In this document: one piece after another, positions 60,563-64,000 of the stretch
How positions within the stretch are numbered: position 1 is the stretch's first letter
Layout: each line of letters begins with the position of its first letter
Source of the DNA: an uncultured bacterium
GTDB taxonomy: Bacteria; Planctomycetota; GCA-002687715
Reading direction: 5' to 3'
Assembly: GCA_902826835.1 (NCBI GenBank)
Contig: CADEGH010000002.1
Coordinates: 287,342-351,341 of the forward strand
Length of the DNA stretch: 64,000 nucleotides
Program-made: the position numbers and the translations under genes
The notes under the pieces: generated by a model
Seen by the model: only the letters and a program-made list of their open reading frames with translations
Databases searched by the model: none
What the model was told of the DNA's origin: nothing

Positions 60563-61273
60563 ATGTTCATCCGCCTCCCCCTCAGTCTCGCCCTGCTGGC
60601 CACCGCCCTCGCGGCGCAGTCCGTCGTCTTGCACAGCGTGACGCTCTCCCCGAACAACCAGGTGCGCGTGACGTACTCGAAGTCGTTCAACACCTGCGCG
60701 CACCTCTTGACCCCGTCGAACCAGATCACACACGCCGCGAACTTCTTCTGCACGAGTGGCAGCTTCATCACCGTGACTCAGCCTCGTTCGAGCTTCAACA
60801 ACCTCTTCGCGGTCGGTGCCACCGTGAAGCTCTGCAACGGCAACAACTACAACGACTGCAGCGCGCCGGTGACGATCACCGGCGAGTCGCTCTTCGCCTC
60901 CGCGGCCTCGCTCCCGGTGGGCGCCGGGGGAACACTCACCTTCACCCTCGAGGCCGGCCCCGCCAACGCGGCGAATTTCTACGCCATCGTCGGATCGGCC
61001 ACCGGCACCACCCCCGGTGTCCCGCTCGGCGCCTTCACCCTTCCTCTGATCCTTGACGGCTACTTCGACCTCCTGCTCTCCTCGCCCAACACCCCTCCCT
61101 TCTCCAATTTCCAAGGTTTCCTTTCCCCCACCGGCACCGCTACCGCTGCCATCAACTTGCCGCCCGGCCTAACCTTCCTCCTCCCTGTCACCCTCTACCA
61201 CGCCGCCGTCGTCGCCGACCCCTTCGGCGCCACCCTCGTCTCCTCCGCGATTCCCCTCACCTTCACTCCCTGA
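60563..61273 (+). CDS. Small secreted beta-rich protein
   Basis: 236 residues with a clean signal peptide (LPLSLALLATALAAQS, cleavage near 19). The mature part holds two Cys-containing segments (FNTCAHLL, NFFCTSG, KLCNGNNYNDC), which may form disulfides, and then a hydrophobic beta-rich tail (PLILDGYFDLLLS). No known family. ATG 60563 has GGAG five bases upstream. Transcribed divergently from the MFS gene. Confidence 0.72.
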   Translation: MFIRLPLSLALLATALAAQSVVLHSVTLSPNNQVRVTYSKSFNTCAHLLTPSNQITHAANFFCTSGSFITVTQPRSSFNNLFAVGATVKLCNGNNYNDCSAPVTITGESLFASAASLPVGAGGTLTFTLEAGPANAANFYAIVGSATGTTPGVPLGAFTLPLILDGYFDLLLSSPNTPPFSNFQGFLSPTGTATAAINLPPGLTFLLPVTLYHAAVVADPFGATLVSSAIPLTFTP

Positions 61274-61363
61274 CTCCGACGGCCGCCCTCCATCGGATGA
61301 TCCTCGATTCTCGTGGATTCCGAGGGTAAGAAGGGGCCGCCACTCCTTGACCGTCGATCCGAT

Positions 61364-63346
61364 ATGCCCAACCACAACTCCCTGGCGAATCACATCTGGG
61401 ACATTGCCAGCGTTCTGCGTGGATTGTACCGCCCAGCACACTATGAACGCGTCCTGCTGCCCATGACGGTGCTTCGACGCCTCGACTGCGTACTTGCTGG
61501 AACCAAGGCCAAGGTCCTCGCCGTCCACGGGGAGCCCAACATGGCCAAACGCTCGGGCGACGCGCGCGACTACATCCTGAATCACGAAGCCGGCCAACGT
61601 TTCCACAATCGTTCGCCATTCGACTTCGACAAACTCGGGGGCTCTGCGGACCGCATCGACCTGCGCCTCGCCGACTACATCAGGGGCTTCTCGGCAAACG
61701 TCCAGCAAATCTTCGAATGCTTCGAGTTCGAAGCCGAGATCGAAAAACTACATGCGGCAAACATCCTGTTTTCCGTGGTCTCGAAGTTCGCCGACGTCGA
61801 CCTCCATCCGTCGACTGTGCCCAACGAGCAGATGGGACTCCTTCTCGATGACCTCGTCCATCGGTGCCAAGGACTCGCGAACGAGACGGTCGGCGATCAC
61901 CTGACGCCCCGTGACGTGAGCCGCCTCATGGTCAGCCTGCTCTTCATGCAAGAGGACAGGGTTTTCTCCCCGGGCGCCGCGGCGATCAAGCTCCTGGACC
62001 CGGCTTGCGGCACGGGCGCCTTGCTTGCGGAGGCGCATCGCTATCTGCGGGAGCGCAACCCCAATGCGAAGCTCTACGCTTACGGGCAGGGCACCGACAA
62101 GCGGGCGGTTGCCATTGCCAGCTCCTGCATGCTCATGCAGGAAGTGAGTACCGAGCGCGGCGGGGACAGCGTTCGCTTTGGCGATTTCCTCACCGAGAAT
62201 CAATTTCCGTCGGAGACCTTCGACTACTTCCTCAGCCATCTCCGCTTCGGCGCTGACTGGAAAAAGCGGCACAAGGAGATCCGCGGGGAGCAGCAGAAGC
62301 GGGGTTTCGAATGCGCTATCGGTACCGAATTCCCGCGCGTGAAGGAAGGCTCGCTCCTGTTCTTGGAGCGCATGTGGCGCAAGCGAACCGAGCCCCGAGG
62401 GAACACTGGTGGCGCCCGTCTCGTAGCCGTCTTGCCCGAATCAGCCATGGTCACGGGCGTACCGGGCTCGCTCGAGGACAATTTCAGGAAGTGGTTGGTA
62501 GGGACAGACTGTCTCGAAGCGATCGTCGCCCTGCCCGAGTCGCTGTGTTTCAAGGCCGGGATCGGCACCTTCGTCTGGATCGTCACCAACCGCAAGGAGA
62601 GTCGACGGCAGGGCAAAGTTCAGCTCCTCGACGCGCGCGACCTGTGGACCCTGGGCGGCAGCCAGGACAACCAGCCCGGCTTCGCCGACAAGCGTCGACA
62701 CATCAACGCCCGGCACATCGAGGAGATCCTGCACCTCTACGGCAGGTTTGAAGAAGGCCCACGCTCGAGGATCGTCCACAACGTCGCCTTCGGGTACACG
62801 CGGGTCACCGTCGAGCGCCCGCTGCGTCTTCGATACCAAGTGTCGGCCGGTAGCAAGGCTCGCTTTCTCGACTTTTTCATGCACATGCGCAACGACATCA
62901 GGGCCATCGAAGGGGCTCTCGGCAGCGGCCCCCTCCTGGATTGGCCTTCGACATGGGGGAAGATCGAGACACTCTTGAAGAAGCGCCGGAGCCGTTGGAC
63001 TGCGGTTGAACGGAGGCTCTTTCGCTCCGTGTTCACGCAGGCCGACCCCAAGGCCGTGCCCTTGCCTTCGAAGGTGCGCGGCTCGGAGTTCGAGGCCGAT
63101 CCCGAGCTTCGCACCTTCGAAGAGGTACCGCTCACGGATGAGGTGAACCGCTACTTCGAACGCGAAGTGAAACCCCGCACGCCGGACGCTTGGCTGGATC
63201 GGAGCAAAGACAAGGTCGGCTACGGGATCCACTTCAACCAGCACTTCGAACCGACCCCTCGCATGGAGCCGGTCCCGCAGAGCGAGGCGGATCCAAGAAA
63301 GCTGGAGGATGAGATCCTGCGGATGCTGCGTGAGGTCACTTCGTGA
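61364..63346 (+). CDS. hsdM: Type I restriction-modification methyltransferase subunit HsdM, catalytic motif lost
   Basis: 660 residues with the full HsdM layout: N-terminal helical domain (NHNSLANHIWDIASVLRG), motif I LLDPACGTGALL (residues about 210-221), and a C-terminal recognition-coupling region. Motif IV, normally NPPF/NPPY, reads SHLRFG at residues 291-296 (H292, L293, R294), and the acidic SAM-site residue normally seen as GQE reads GQG (G243). Each change from N-P-P needs only one base, so N6-adenine methylation is probably lost. ATG 61364 starts at the position homologous to other HsdM proteins; a GTG 17 codons earlier is less likely. No hsdS or hsdR is visible before the window edge. 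Confidence 0.88.
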   Translation: MPNHNSLANHIWDIASVLRGLYRPAHYERVLLPMTVLRRLDCVLAGTKAKVLAVHGEPNMAKRSGDARDYILNHEAGQRFHNRSPFDFDKLGGSADRIDLRLADYIRGFSANVQQIFECFEFEAEIEKLHAANILFSVVSKFADVDLHPSTVPNEQMGLLLDDLVHRCQGLANETVGDHLTPRDVSRLMVSLLFMQEDRVFSPGAAAIKLLDPACGTGALLAEAHRYLRERNPNAKLYAYGQGTDKRAVAIASSCMLMQEVSTERGGDSVRFGDFLTENQFPSETFDYFLSHLRFGADWKKRHKEIRGEQQKRGFECAIGTEFPRVKEGSLLFLERMWRKRTEPRGNTGGARLVAVLPESAMVTGVPGSLEDNFRKWLVGTDCLEAIVALPESLCFKAGIGTFVWIVTNRKESRRQGKVQLLDARDLWTLGGSQDNQPGFADKRRHINARHIEEILHLYGRFEEGPRSRIVHNVAFGYTRVTVERPLRLRYQVSAGSKARFLDFFMHMRNDIRAIEGALGSGPLLDWPSTWGKIETLLKKRRSRWTAVERRLFRSVFTQADPKAVPLPSKVRGSEFEADPELRTFEEVPLTDEVNRYFEREVKPRTPDAWLDRSKDKVGYGIHFNQHFEPTPRMEPVPQSEADPRKLEDEILRMLREVTS

Positions 63347-64000
63347 TGGCCGCCCCCGGACCAAAGCAGCACCCGTTCGGCAAATCCGAAGGCCTTCTCT
63401 TGGAGTCATGGGGAGCGACGGGCCGTTTGCCGACGAACTTCTTCGAGACCGTGTGCGCCTTTCTCGACAATGATGGCGACCTGATCGGGCTACAAAGCGC
63501 TACGACGACCGCCTGAACGTCCGCACCAACCTGATCGACGCCTTCGACCTGCTGATGGGATTCGTCGAAAAACACCTCAACGATCCGTTCTACCAGGAAG
63601 GGGTCCACAGCATCAGCCTGCGCACCATCATCTTTCGCGAGTTGGTGGCCAATCTCATCGCCCACCGCGAGTACACGAGCGCCGCTCCGGCCACGATGGC
63701 CATTTATGCCAATCGCGTGGAATTCAAGAATCCCAGTGTGCCGCACGTTTACGGTCGCATCGATCCGAACCACTTCACTCCCTTCCCTAAGAACCCGGTG
63801 ATTTGCAAGTTCATGCTCCAGATGGGCCAGTACGAGGAGCTCGGTTCCGGGGTGCGCCGGGTCAATCAGTACCTGCCGCACTACGCCCCCGGCGCGGGCA
63901 ATCCGACCTTCGAGGACGGCGAGATGTTCGCGGTGACCGTGCCTATCGAGGCCCCAGTCGAGGCCCCAGTCGAGGCCCCAGTCGAGGCCCCAGTCGAGGC
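63346..64000 (+). pseudogene. Broken AlbA_2/Schlafen-like ATPase-family gene (internal deletion, frame change)
   Basis: ATG 63346 overlaps the HsdM stop. The first frame reads 56 residues, with LPTNFFETVCAFLDNDGD resembling the start of an AlbA_2 domain (TVSAFxNTxGG pattern), and ends at TGA 63514-63516. From about 63486 another frame (+2) continues open to the window edge and codes for the C-terminal part of the same kind of protein: YDDRLNVRTNLIDAF, TIIFRELVANLIAHREYTS, ELGSGVRRVNQYL (HATPase_c_4-like) and an EAPV tandem. About 200 residues of the usual middle are missing, with the frame changed at the join. Such genes often sit between hsdM and hsdS. Confidence 0.75.
63948..64000 (+). repeat. 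12-bp tandem repeat GAGGCCCCAGTC (EAPV)
   Basis: Four complete units start at 63948, 63960, 63972 and 63984, and a fifth begins at 63996 and is cut by the window edge. Each codes for Glu-Ala-Pro-Val in the second reading frame of the broken AlbA_2/Schlafen-like gene. Repeats of this kind usually form a linker before a C-terminal winged-helix domain and are prone to slippage. Confidence 0.85.

Noticed and set aside
63948..64000. CRISPR-like array at the right edge
   Set aside because: The 12-base units are directly adjacent without spacers and code for EAPV in frame.

Overview
The window is GC-rich bacterial chromosomal DNA from one organism. It is probably a member of the Planctomycetota or a close relative. 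The evidence is a PF07638-type ECF sigma factor next to a membrane partner, many large secreted beta-rich proteins that share tail modules, sulfatase-modifying-factor (FGE) domains, and carboxypeptidase-regulatory repeats. This placement is an inference from gene style. No rRNA or tRNA gene was seen, and no insertion sequence or CRISPR array was found.

Layout. 1-2600 (minus): the edge of a membrane protein gene and a secreted or anchored protein with carboxypeptidase-regulatory-like repeats and a PDZ-like tail. 2726-16368 (minus): a complete 13-gene nuo operon for NADH:quinone oxidoreductase (complex I), order nuoA-B-CD-E-F-G-H-I-J-K-L-M-N, with fused nuoCD, overlapping or nearly touching genes, a short NuoG and a long NuoH. 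16556-28181: a conserved unknown protein with an NHFDTDG motif, a secreted subtilisin-like protease, two tandem secreted proteins each with two C-type-lectin-like domains, a small GIY-YIG protein, a polytopic membrane protein, a HAD hydrolase and another secreted protein.

28431-37864 is the most interesting region. An M4-like zinc metallopeptidase, a metallo-beta-lactamase-fold protein and a TIR-NACHT-FGE protein run in one direction. A convergent sibling gene follows, coding for a DUF4062-NACHT-FGE protein. The two NACHT proteins share their ATPase and C-terminal lectin-fold domains but differ in the N-terminal module. Their sequence similarity continues about 25-30 bases past both stop codons. 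The protease + MBL + STAND-type NTPase set resembles type I AVAST antiphage systems and other NTP-dependent conflict systems. The FGE C-termini resemble variable regions of diversity-generating retroelement targets, but no reverse transcriptase or template repeat is visible here.

38257-48794: more secreted proteins, a helical repeat-like protein with a degenerate partial copy 3 kb away, a two-gene membrane module resembling HTTM proteins, a sparsely coding 1.1-kb stretch, and an operon of two lipoproteins plus a lysine-rich histone-H1-like protein. 49210-60354: housekeeping and stress genes, namely a universal stress protein, an ECF sigma factor with a membrane partner, an MddA/NnrU-like membrane methyltransferase, a NUDIX hydrolase, a carboxylesterase, an ABC exporter, a MetE-like protein, a GT-C-type glycosyltransferase and an OPA-family MFS transporter.

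60563-64000: a small secreted protein, then what looks like a decayed type I restriction-modification locus. HsdM has lost its catalytic NPPF motif, and the following AlbA_2/Schlafen-like gene has an internal deletion and frame change and runs off the edge in a 12-bp (EAPV) tandem repeat.
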